Below are positions 5,675-11,755 of a DNA stretch of 13,947 nucleotides, piece after piece (the first letter of the stretch is position 1; each line of letters opens with the position of its first letter). This DNA comes from an uncultured cyanobacterium (lineage in GTDB: Bacteria; Cyanobacteriota; Cyanobacteriia; PCC-6307; Cyanobiaceae). The stretch spans positions 1 through 13,947 of the forward strand of contig CAIXOZ010000094.1 of assembly GCA_903921295.1 (NCBI GenBank). Reading direction: 5' to 3'. Under the pieces are notes generated by a model. It made no database searches, was not told the DNA's origin, and was given only the letters and a program-made list of their open reading frames with translations. Both the position numbers and the translations under genes were made by a program.

Positions 5675-6150
5675 CGTCGGACGGCCAGCTGCAGACGGTT
5701 GCCGCGCTGGCTCCAGCGCACGTCATCGAAGCAATGCCGGATCAGGAACAGTCCTCGGCCTGCGGATGCGGCTGGATCCAGCGGCAGGCTGGCACCCCGG
5801 CGGGTTCGCGGCAGTCCAGGCCCCTGATCCTGAACCTGAAAGACCCACCAGTGCTCGCACTCGATCCGGCGAATGCGAAGGGTGAGGCTGGGATCCAGGC
5901 CATTGCCATGACAGACGGCATTGACCAGGGCCTCCTGCAGCCCAAGCCGCAACCGCGCCGCTAATTCCAGACAGGCGATCGGCTCCAGCAGCCGATCGAG
6001 CAGCGGGGCCAGGTGAAGGGTGGAGGCGGTGCTGAATTCGCGCCAACGGCGTGGCGAGCGCGAGGTCCTGGCGATCCACTGGTCCGGTGCCCTCAGCATT
6101 GGTGAGGGTGCTGGTGGGCTTCGCCGTTCAGGGATCAGGCTCTCCGGCAT
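5662..6150 (-). CDS. RsbW-like ATP-binding protein (anti-sigma factor/serine kinase family)
   Basis: This 162-aa protein carries a HATPase_c_2 (GHKL) domain as in RsbW/SpoIIAB-type serine kinases. The N-box is LQEALVNAVCHGN (Glu73, Asn77). The G1 box is VQDQGPGLP (Asp108 to Gly110). The G2 box is GRGLFLIRHCFDDV (131-144). Partner-switch proteins of this family bind sigma factors or other partners and phosphorylate an anti-sigma-antagonist. I see no STAS antagonist or PP2C phosphatase gene in the window. The first ~40 residues are Pro/Arg/Ser-rich and variable. I chose the ATG at 6150 because upstream codons run into the gun4 3' end. An ATG at 6099 is possible. It lies 52 bp behind gun4 on the same strand with no terminator between, so co-transcription is likely. 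Confidence 0.85.
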   Translation of the reverse strand: MPESLIPERRSPPAPSPMLRAPDQWIARTSRSPRRWREFSTASTLHLAPLLDRLLEPIACLELAARLRLGLQEALVNAVCHGNGLDPSLTLRIRRIECEHWWVFQVQDQGPGLPRTRRGASLPLDPAASAGRGLFLIRHCFDDVRWSQRGNRLQLAVRRQRP

Positions 6151-6202
6151 CGGCGGTGCAGGCCACGGTCTGACACTACCCCGACCTTCGGACCCGGTGT
6201 GT

Positions 6203-6928
6203 TCAGGCCGCCAGCCGTTGTTGCAGGGCGGGATGGGACAGCAGGGCATCCATCAGGCGGACACCGCGCAACTGGTTGATCAGGGGCATGTGCCCTTCCG
6301 GTGCCGACAGGGACCATTGAAAAGACCCCGGGTAACGGGTCCAGACACCGCCGTTCTTCCAGCCGAGCTTCGGCCAGAGCGCCTCCCAGCGACCCTGGCA
6401 CCCTTTGAGAAGGCGCGCCTGAACGGTGAATCCGAAGCGGCCCTGGGAATAGACCAGCCAGAGGCGATCCAGGCTTTCCAGATCGCTGCCGCTCATCGCG
6501 GGAACTTCGCTGTAGTAAACGTAGCCGCGCTCTTCGGCCGCTGTACCAGCCAGCTGTCGCAGCATCGAGCTGGTGATCCGATCAGCATCCTCGAACCGTT
6601 GGTCGGCCAGGGCCTCCTGCAGGGGGGCGTAGGAGAGGCCGGCGGCGGAGGTCACCGCCAACCAGCCTTCGGGATGGCGGGTCTGAAAATCGAGGCGCTG
6701 ATCCTCGTTGCCGTGGGTGAGCAGGGTCTGGATCATCCAGCCCGCAGCCCAGTCATCGCCGGTGGCATCCAGCAGCGTCAGCCGGTCCGGAATCAGCGGA
6801 CAGAGGGTCTCCGGTCGCGGCTGGGACGTCGACAGCAGGGAGCGACGTTGACGGCTGGAGCCCGCCAGGAAACGCTCCAGCCATTGCTCGGCCGAGAGGG
6901 AAACGGTGACCGGAGGACCGGAAAGCAT
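6203..6928 (-). CDS. gun4: Gun4, porphyrin-binding activator of Mg-chelatase
   Basis: Gun4 binds protoporphyrin IX and Mg-protoporphyrin and stimulates the ChlH subunit of Mg-chelatase, gating flux into chlorophyll. At 241 aa it matches full-length cyanobacterial Gun4 (Synechocystis ~233 aa). Residues 1-95 fit the N-terminal helical bundle. Residues 100-235 are the GUN4 core: YAPLQEALADQRFEDADRIT, RGYVYYSEVP, LWLVYSQGRFGFTVQARL, LWPKLGWKNGGVWTRYP, and FQWSLSAPEGHMPLINQLRG followed by VR. The last block is the porphyrin-pocket signature. Only the ATG at 6928 is available upstream, because an in-frame TGA stop lies at complement 6944-6946 and the next Met is residue 65. GAGG lies 13 nt upstream, a little far. 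The start codon overlaps the mnmH start on the other strand. It is followed by the RsbW-like gene. Confidence 0.93.
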   Translation of the reverse strand: MLSGPPVTVSLSAEQWLERFLAGSSRQRRSLLSTSQPRPETLCPLIPDRLTLLDATGDDWAAGWMIQTLLTHGNEDQRLDFQTRHPEGWLAVTSAAGLSYAPLQEALADQRFEDADRITSSMLRQLAGTAAEERGYVYYSEVPAMSGSDLESLDRLWLVYSQGRFGFTVQARLLKGCQGRWEALWPKLGWKNGGVWTRYPGSFQWSLSAPEGHMPLINQLRGVRLMDALLSHPALQQRLAA

Positions 6929-6929
6929 G
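6912..6929 (+). promoter_or_regulatory. Strong ribosome site fixing the mnmH start, inside gun4
   Basis: GGAGG at 6912-6916 lies 10 nt before the ATG at 6927-6929 on the plus strand, the best Shine-Dalgarno match in the window. It lies within gun4 codons on the other strand. It supports initiation at 6927 rather than at the in-frame ATG at 7005, which has no ribosome site. The gun4 ATG is the complement of 6926-6928, so both starts share one CATG. Confidence 0.65.
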
Positions 6930-8033
6930 GTGGTGATCCAGCCTCAAGAACGGCCTGCGCTGGCCCACTATGTCAGGCCAGGCCTGTCGCTGCATCTGAC
7001 CCCCATGCCTCAGCGTCTCGGGATCGAAGCCTTTCTTCAGGGTCAGGGACCGGTGCTGGATGTGCGCAGTCCGGCGGAATTCGCCCAGGGCCATCTTCCC
7101 GGCGCGATCAATCTGCCCCTCTTCAGCGATGAGGAGCGGGCCTCGGTCGGCACCACCTACAAGACCCTGGGGCGTCAGCGGGCGGTGGATCTCGGCCTGG
7201 GGCTGATCGGTCCCCGCCTGCAGGCCCTGGGCGAACAGCTGCGTCATCACGCCCGTGGCCACGACCTGCGCCTGTATTGCTGGCGCGGTGGGATGCGCAG
7301 CGGCAGCGTCGCCTGGCTGGCGGAGCTGCTCGATCTGCGGGTCCTGCTGCTCGAGGGGGGCTACAAGGCCTACCGACGCTGGGTGCTGGCACAGCTGGAA
7401 CGGCCCTGGCCGATCCAGCTCCTCGGTGGGCGCACCGGATGTGGCAAGACCGAGCTGCTGCTGGCGCTGCAGCGCCGGGGTACACCGGTGATCGATCTGG
7501 AGGGACTGGCCCATCACCGCGGCAGCAGCTTCGGCGGATTGGGCCAACCACCCCAGCCCAGCAACGAGCTGTTCGAGAACCGGCTGGTGGCGGAGCTCGT
7601 GGCTCTGGGAGAGGGTGCCCCGATCTGGATGGAGGCCGAGAGCGCCCAGATCGGCCGTTGCAGGATTCCAGGACCGATCTGGACGCTGATGCAGACGGCC
7701 CCGGTGCTGGAGGTGAACAGGCCGGTGAGCGTCAGATTGGAGCGCCTGGTGGCTGTGTACGGGACGCTCGATCCGGCCGAACTGGCCGAAGCCACGGAAC
7801 GGATCAGCCGCCGGCTCGGACCCCAGCGCACCGCCATCGCCCTGGCGGCGATCGGGCAGGGGGACTGGTCGCTGGCGGCGGCGCAGATGCTGGAGTATTA
7901 CGACCGCTGTTACGACCATGAGCTCGCTCGGCGCTCCCTCAGCCAGCTCGGCTCCCTTGACCTTGGCGCGCTGGAGGATGACGCCGCCGCGGAGTGTCTC
8001 CTCGCGCACGGAGTCGAACCCGGCACTGCCTAG
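6927..8033 (+). CDS. mnmH: tRNA 2-selenouridine synthase (rhodanese plus P-loop)
   Basis: MnmH (SelU/YbbB) replaces sulfur with selenium in 2-thiouridine at the wobble position of Lys, Glu and Gln tRNAs, via a geranylated intermediate, using selenophosphate from SelD. The protein has 368 aa (E. coli 364). The rhodanese domain has LDVRSPAEFAQGHLPGAINL (44-63), EERASVGTTYK and YCWRGGMRSGS with catalytic Cys118, equivalent to E. coli Cys97. GGYKAYRRW follows. Then comes a Walker A P-loop GGRTGCGKTE (167-176), LEGLAHHRGSSFG, the FEN motif and a C-terminal EYYDRCYDHEL. About 26 residues precede the usual family start (MPQRLGIEAFL, ATG at 7005), but the ribosome site favours 6927. It leads a same-strand run with psb28 23 bp downstream. 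Activity would require a selD gene elsewhere. Confidence 0.92.
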   Translation: MVVIQPQERPALAHYVRPGLSLHLTPMPQRLGIEAFLQGQGPVLDVRSPAEFAQGHLPGAINLPLFSDEERASVGTTYKTLGRQRAVDLGLGLIGPRLQALGEQLRHHARGHDLRLYCWRGGMRSGSVAWLAELLDLRVLLLEGGYKAYRRWVLAQLERPWPIQLLGGRTGCGKTELLLALQRRGTPVIDLEGLAHHRGSSFGGLGQPPQPSNELFENRLVAELVALGEGAPIWMEAESAQIGRCRIPGPIWTLMQTAPVLEVNRPVSVRLERLVAVYGTLDPAELAEATERISRRLGPQRTAIALAAIGQGDWSLAAAQMLEYYDRCYDHELARRSLSQLGSLDLGALEDDAAAECLLAHGVEPGTA

Positions 8034-8044
8034 GATTCGTTTTT
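8015..8044 (+). terminator. Imperfect hairpin plus T5 at the mnmH 3' end
   Basis: CGAA-c-CC-GGC (8015-8024) pairs with GCC, bulge TA, GG-a-TTCG (8028-8039), followed at once by TTTTT (8040-8044). This looks like an intrinsic terminator with one mismatch and one bulge, overlapping the mnmH stop codon. The psb28 ATG is only 12 nt further on, so it may act as an attenuator or a processing site rather than a full stop. Confidence 0.45.
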
Positions 8045-8056
8045 GCAGACCTGCTC

Positions 8057-8434
8057 ATGGGCGCCGCCATCCAGTTCTTCCGCGGAGTCGATGAGCCGGT
8101 CGTGCCCGAAATCCGCATGACCCGCTCACGCGATGGGCGCACCGGTCAGGCGATCTTCGTGTTTGAGGAGCCCAATGCCCTGGCTCCGGAAACCATGGGG
8201 GACATCGCCGGCATGTTCATGGTCGATGAGGAAGGCGAGCTTGTGACCCGCGAGGTGAACGCCCGTTTTGTCAACGGCAAGGCCTTCGCCCTTGAGGCCA
8301 CCTTCACCTGGAAGAGTGAGGCGGACTTCGATCGCTTCATGCGCTTCGCCCAGCGTTATGCCCAGAGCCACGACCTCGGGTTTGCTGAAAAGGACGCCGG
8401 TGCCGATCAGGATGGGGACCAGCCCCAGGACTGA
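8057..8434 (+). CDS. psb28: Photosystem II assembly protein Psb28
   Basis: Psb28 is a cytoplasmic-side extrinsic factor that binds PSII assembly intermediates (RC47 and related complexes) and is linked to chlorophyll supply. It is absent from mature PSII. The protein has 125 aa against a usual ~110-115. The core is typical: AAIQFFRGVDEPVVPEIRMT, then RSRDGRTGQAIFVFEEPNAL, MGDIAGMFMVDEEGEL, then FVNGKAFALEATFTWKSEAD. There is no membrane helix. The extra length is an acidic tail after residue 108 (AEKDAGADQDGDQPQD), probably disordered. The ATG at 8057 was chosen because it gives the family N-terminus; no clear ribosome site precedes it. It lies 23 nt after mnmH, and the next gene starts 6 nt after its stop. 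Confidence 0.93.
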   Translation: MGAAIQFFRGVDEPVVPEIRMTRSRDGRTGQAIFVFEEPNALAPETMGDIAGMFMVDEEGELVTREVNARFVNGKAFALEATFTWKSEADFDRFMRFAQRYAQSHDLGFAEKDAGADQDGDQPQD

Positions 8435-8440
8435 GCGGAG

Positions 8441-9517
8441 TTGAAATTCGGGCACTGGCTGGGATTGCTGGCGATCAGCACCTCCCTGCTCCTTCTCTGG
8501 AGCCTCCGGGATGTACTGATTCTGGCCATGGCTGCGATCGTGCTGGCCATGGCTCTCTGCACACTGGTCGGCAGTGTGCGGTCCCGGATTGGCTGCTCCA
8601 GGCCCCTGGCGCTGTTGATCTCCCTGGTCTGCTCAGCTCTGGTGCTGGGGATCGGGCTCACCGTTCTGGTGCCTCCCTTTGCCGAGCAGTTCAGTCAGCT
8701 GCTCGTCAAATTGCCCGATGCGGGGCGGCTGCTGACCCAGATGCTGCATCAGGCCCTCGACCGCCTCTCGGCCATGGTCTACGGGCGTGCTGATCCCGGC
8801 CTGAGCCTCTCCCAGCAGGACTGGGGCCAGGCTCTCTCGGGCCGGTCCGATGCGATCCTCAGTAACCTCGGCAGTGGCGCGACCCGCCTGCTCAACCTGG
8901 CCGGCAGCCTCGGCACCGCAATGGTGCAGCTGCTGTTCGTGTTTGCTGTGGCTCTGATGATCAGCGCTCAGCCCCAGGCCTATCGCGGGGTGGCGATTCT
9001 GCTGGTGCCGTCGTTCTACAGGCGCCGGGGCCTCCAGGTTCTGGAGCTGTGCGGCGAGGCGCTCAGCAGCTGGATGGTGGGGGTGCTGATCAGCTCCTGC
9101 TGCGTCGGTGTGCTGGCGGCGATCGGTCTGTCGCTGCTCGGTGTGAAGCTCGTGGCCGCCAATGCCCTGCTCGCGGCCCTTCTGAACATCATCCCGAACA
9201 TCGGGCCCACCCTGAGCACGGTCTTTCCGATGGCGGTGGCCCTGCTCGATTCACCCTGGAAAGCGCTGGCGGTGCTGGTGCTCTATGTGGCGATCCAGCT
9301 GCTTGAGAGTTATGTGATCACCCCCTCGGTGATGCATGCCCAGCTGGCCCTTCTTCCCGGACTCACCCTGCTGGCCCAGCTGGTGTTCACGCTGCTGTTC
9401 GGGCCGCTCGGACTGCTGATTGCCCTGCCGTTGACAGTCTGCCTGCAGGTGATCGTGCGCGAGGTGCTGATCCGCGACATCCTGGATGTCTGGCCTTCTG
9501 GTCTTAGCCGCCGATGA
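8441..9517 (+). CDS. AI-2E/PerM-family membrane transporter, first tandem copy
   Basis: This 358-aa integral membrane protein belongs to the AI-2E transporter (PerM/YdiK/TqsA-like) family of putative exporters and permeases. The substrate is unknown, and autoinducer-2 export should not be assumed. Two hydrophobic helices lie at residues 5-42, another at about 50-75, and then an extramembrane middle (PFAEQFSQLLVKLPDAGRLL to about residue 140). A block of helices follows, with the family features PSFYRRRGLQVLEL, a helix pair ending LLNIIPNIGPTLS, and QLLESYVITPSVM, ending in LLIALPLTVCLQVIV. The start is a TTG at 8441. AGGA at 8427-8430 lies 10 nt upstream, and MKFGHWLGLLA is the natural N-terminus; the next in-frame Met is residue 30. 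It lies 6 nt after psb28 and overlaps the next gene by 4 nt (ATGA). Confidence 0.88.
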   Translation: MKFGHWLGLLAISTSLLLLWSLRDVLILAMAAIVLAMALCTLVGSVRSRIGCSRPLALLISLVCSALVLGIGLTVLVPPFAEQFSQLLVKLPDAGRLLTQMLHQALDRLSAMVYGRADPGLSLSQQDWGQALSGRSDAILSNLGSGATRLLNLAGSLGTAMVQLLFVFAVALMISAQPQAYRGVAILLVPSFYRRRGLQVLELCGEALSSWMVGVLISSCCVGVLAAIGLSLLGVKLVAANALLAALLNIIPNIGPTLSTVFPMAVALLDSPWKALAVLVLYVAIQLLESYVITPSVMHAQLALLPGLTLLAQLVFTLLFGPLGLLIALPLTVCLQVIVREVLIRDILDVWPSGLSRR

Positions 9518-10560
9518 ACAGCCGCACCCTGCTCAGCGCCCTCGGGTTGGTGGCCGTTGCCCTGGTGGCCTGGGAGCTGCGTTGGGTGCTGCTGGTCTTC
9601 TTCGGCGCGGTGGTGATCGGGGTAGCCCTGGATGTCCCGATCACCCTGGTTCGGCGCCTGCTGCCTCTGAACCGGCCCAGCACACTGTTGCTGGTGCTGA
9701 CCGTGGTGATCCTGCTCGGCCTCAAGGTCGGGGATCTGCTGCTGCCTGAGCTGAGCGTGCAGGGCCAGGAGCTGACGCGCCTGATCCCAGCCATGCTCAA
9801 CCAGCTCAGCGACAGTGCAGCGGCCCTGCAGCTGAATGGGATCGAACAACAGATTGCCAGCTGGGCCACCTGGGACAAGGTGCAGCCGATCGGCATGCAG
9901 GTGCTCGGTCTGGCGGGTGGGGCCGCCAATTCGACCCTTCAGGTGGTGTTGATGATCCTGCTGGCCGTGCTCCTGGCCCTTGATCCGCGCAGCCATCAGC
10001 GGCTGGTGGTGGCGGTCACCCCCAGTTTTTATCGCCAGCGGATGCAGGAGCTGCTTCACAACTGCCGCGAGGCCCTCGGCGGCTGGCTTGCCGGCATGAC
10101 CCTTTCGGCCGTGGCTGTGTTTCTCAGCACCTGGGCCGGCCTGGCGCTGCTGAAGGTCCCTCTGGCCCTGCTCAGCGCCCTGGTCTGTGGTCTGCTCACC
10201 TTTGTACCCACTGTCGGCCCGACCGTGGCCACCCTGTTGCCCGTGGCGGTGGCCCTGACCCAGTCACCGACCCTGGCTCTGCAGGTGCTGGTGTTGCGGT
10301 TGGTGCTTCAGAACGCCGAGGCCTTTCTGCTCACTCCTATTCTGCTCAGCCGCACCGTGAACCTCTTGCCCACCGTCGCCCTGATGGCGCAGTTGTGCCT
10401 GGGAACGATCCTTGGCCTGCCCGGGGTGCTGCTGGCCCTGCCGCTGGTGGTGGTCTTGCAGGTGGTCTGCAGCCAGATCCTGGTCGAGGACATCATGGAC
10501 CGCTGGCAGACAGCAGGCTCAACCCTTCAGCCGGGCCGTGAAGGCGAGGGAAGCCGGTAA
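9514..10560 (+). CDS. AI-2E/PerM-family membrane transporter, second tandem copy
   Basis: This 348-aa protein is a diverged paralogue of the preceding gene with the same topology. It has N-terminal helices (about residues 6-42 and 58-75), a polar middle (about 80-135), and then several helices. The shared family motifs align with copy one: PSFYRQRMQELLHNCREALG, LTFVPTVGPTVATLLP (against IPNIGPTLS), NAEAFLLTPILLSRTVNLLP (against LLESYVITPSVM) and VLLALPLVVVLQVV. The ATG start lies inside the stop of copy one (ATGA), implying translational coupling and perhaps a heteromeric complex. The substrate is unknown. The C-terminus (STLQPGREGEGSR) is polar. Its 3' end overlaps the opposing small membrane protein gene by 34 bp. 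Confidence 0.88.
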   Translation: MNSRTLLSALGLVAVALVAWELRWVLLVFFGAVVIGVALDVPITLVRRLLPLNRPSTLLLVLTVVILLGLKVGDLLLPELSVQGQELTRLIPAMLNQLSDSAAALQLNGIEQQIASWATWDKVQPIGMQVLGLAGGAANSTLQVVLMILLAVLLALDPRSHQRLVVAVTPSFYRQRMQELLHNCREALGGWLAGMTLSAVAVFLSTWAGLALLKVPLALLSALVCGLLTFVPTVGPTVATLLPVAVALTQSPTLALQVLVLRLVLQNAEAFLLTPILLSRTVNLLPTVALMAQLCLGTILGLPGVLLALPLVVVLQVVCSQILVEDIMDRWQTAGSTLQPGREGEGSR

Positions 10561-10763
10561 CGCCTCAGCAACGACGGTTGCACAGCCAGTGCAAACACAG
10601 CCAGCGGGTGGGAGACGATCGCCTGAATCAGCGACGTGACCGTGAAGTGATCGGCCAGCAGCTCAAGTTCCACCCTGAGATCCAGCAGGGCAAGCACCGC
10701 CAGAACCAGAGGGATCAAGGGAAAGGGACGCCGGGGCCCGGGTCGCCAGGGATCATTCAGCAC
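10527..10763 (-). CDS. Small two-helix membrane protein coupled to secF, unknown function
   Basis: This 78-aa protein is unassigned. A GTG start (complement of 10761-10763) lies inside the last codons of secF, an 11-bp overlap (10753-10763) typical of translational coupling. Residues 1-13 are basic (NDPWRPGPRRP). Helix 1 is about residues 14-36 (PLIPLVLAVLALLDLRVELE) and carries charged Asp/Arg/Glu at its far end. Helix 2 is about residues 43-65 (LIQAIVSHPLAVFALAVQPS). The tail RRYR is basic. By the positive-inside rule both termini face the cytoplasm. A longer frame from 10817 would run through secF codons and looks wrong (MWPQRCCRCSRH). Position and coupling suggest, but do not show, a role with SecDF or the membrane insertion machinery. 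It overlaps the AI-2E gene tail-to-tail. Confidence 0.65.
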   Translation of the reverse strand: MLNDPWRPGPRRPFPLIPLVLAVLALLDLRVELELLADHFTVTSLIQAIVSHPLAVFALAVQPSLLRRYRLPSPSRPG

Positions 10764-11751
10764 GGGCTGGCTCTGGGGAGCGTGCCGAGAACAGCGGCAG
10801 CAGCGTTGGGGCCACACCGATGCTGGACCAGCTGCCGACGACGATGCCGGTGGTGAGGGCGATCGCGAACCAGAAGAGATTGCTGCCGCCGAAAAAGATC
10901 AGACCGAGCAAGGGCAGCACGGTGGTGAAGGAGGTGTAAAGCGAGCGGGTGAGCGTGGCATCGACCGCCACATCCACCTGTTCGATGATCGGCAGATGCT
11001 TGAGCGTATTGCGTTGTTCTCGGATCCTGTCAAAGACAACGACGGTGTCGGTGACGGAGTAGCCGGCGACGGTGATCAGCGAGACCGCAAAAAGGGAATC
11101 AACCTCGATTCCCAGCACCAGGCCGAGCCAGGCGAACAGACCACAGGTGATCAGCACGTCATGACCCAGGGTGAACAGGGCCAGGAAGGCGAAGACTCTG
11201 TCGTAGCGGGCCGTGATGTACAGAGCAATCGCCGCGAAGCTGACCAGCAGGGAGATCACACTGCTCTGGAACAGCTGGGTCCCGAGGGTGGGTCCGATCG
11301 TGCCGATCGACTGACCGGCGGTCTCAAAGGGTCCGGCCTTGGGTTCGAGCCCCTGGATCACGGCACTGCTCTGGGCAGCGGAAAGAGCCGGCAGACGCAA
11401 CAGGAGGGCATGACCGTCATCAAGCACCTGCACGGCAGCGGAGTCCAGCCGCGGAGGCGCTTCGTCAGGGGCCTGGGCGGGAAGCCTGATCGCGGTCAGC
11501 TGACGCTGAACAGCCTCGGCTGTCAGCGGGCTGCAGCTGTCCTGACAGACCCGCCGCAGCTCGATCTGGGTGCCACCGGTGAAATCGAGGCCAGGCCTCA
11601 GCGGTGCCTGGATGCTGGGATTGAGCCAGCTGAGAGTGAGACCGATCACGCTGAGCAAGCAGGCGAGACCGGAGCCTCCCCAGGCCAGACGGCGATGGCG
11701 ACTGATCCGGAAGCGGGGGGAGGGAGATGGCACGGAGACTTGCGTGGACAT
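10753..11751 (-). CDS. secF: Protein translocase subunit SecF
   Basis: SecF pairs with SecD in the inner or thylakoid membrane and uses the proton gradient to pull preproteins through SecYEG. The protein has 332 aa, usual for separate SecF. Helix 1 is at about residues 25-43. The periplasmic/lumenal head opens with PGLDFTGGTQIELR (53-66). A five-helix block follows from about residue 163, with GYSVTDTVVVFDRIREQR (230-247), the conserved Asp/Arg motif needed for proton transfer, and SLYTSFTTVLPLLGLIFFGG (270-289). The head contains CQDSC (Cys69, Cys73), an unusual close Cys pair. The N-terminus is Ser/Pro/Arg-rich. The ATG at 11751 is 4 nt after the secD stop, indicating one operon. Confidence 0.96.
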   Translation of the reverse strand: MSTQVSVPSPSPRFRISRHRRLAWGGSGLACLLSVIGLTLSWLNPSIQAPLRPGLDFTGGTQIELRRVCQDSCSPLTAEAVQRQLTAIRLPAQAPDEAPPRLDSAAVQVLDDGHALLLRLPALSAAQSSAVIQGLEPKAGPFETAGQSIGTIGPTLGTQLFQSSVISLLVSFAAIALYITARYDRVFAFLALFTLGHDVLITCGLFAWLGLVLGIEVDSLFAVSLITVAGYSVTDTVVVFDRIREQRNTLKHLPIIEQVDVAVDATLTRSLYTSFTTVLPLLGLIFFGGSNLFWFAIALTTGIVVGSWSSIGVAPTLLPLFSARSPEPARAE

Positions 11752-11755
11752 GGGA

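Noticed and set aside
6020..7132. 370-aa plus-strand frame antisense to gun4
   Set aside because: Gun4 motifs are unambiguous on the other strand; this frame is Gly/Gln-rich without family features.
6753..8009. 418-aa minus-strand frame antisense to mnmH
   Set aside because: It is Gln/His/Arg-rich with no domain and covers conserved mnmH motifs. It is a shadow frame.
7990..8056. tRNA-like sequence on the minus strand (GGGTTCGACTCC preceded by TCTGCAAAA)
   Set aside because: The T-loop and anticodon-like strings are present, but the anticodon, T and acceptor stems do not pair. It also overlaps the mnmH end and the psb28 leader.
9310..10059. 249-aa minus-strand frame antisense to the tandem AI-2E genes
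   Set aside because: It is His/Gln-rich, the usual complement of Leu/Val-rich membrane-protein codons.
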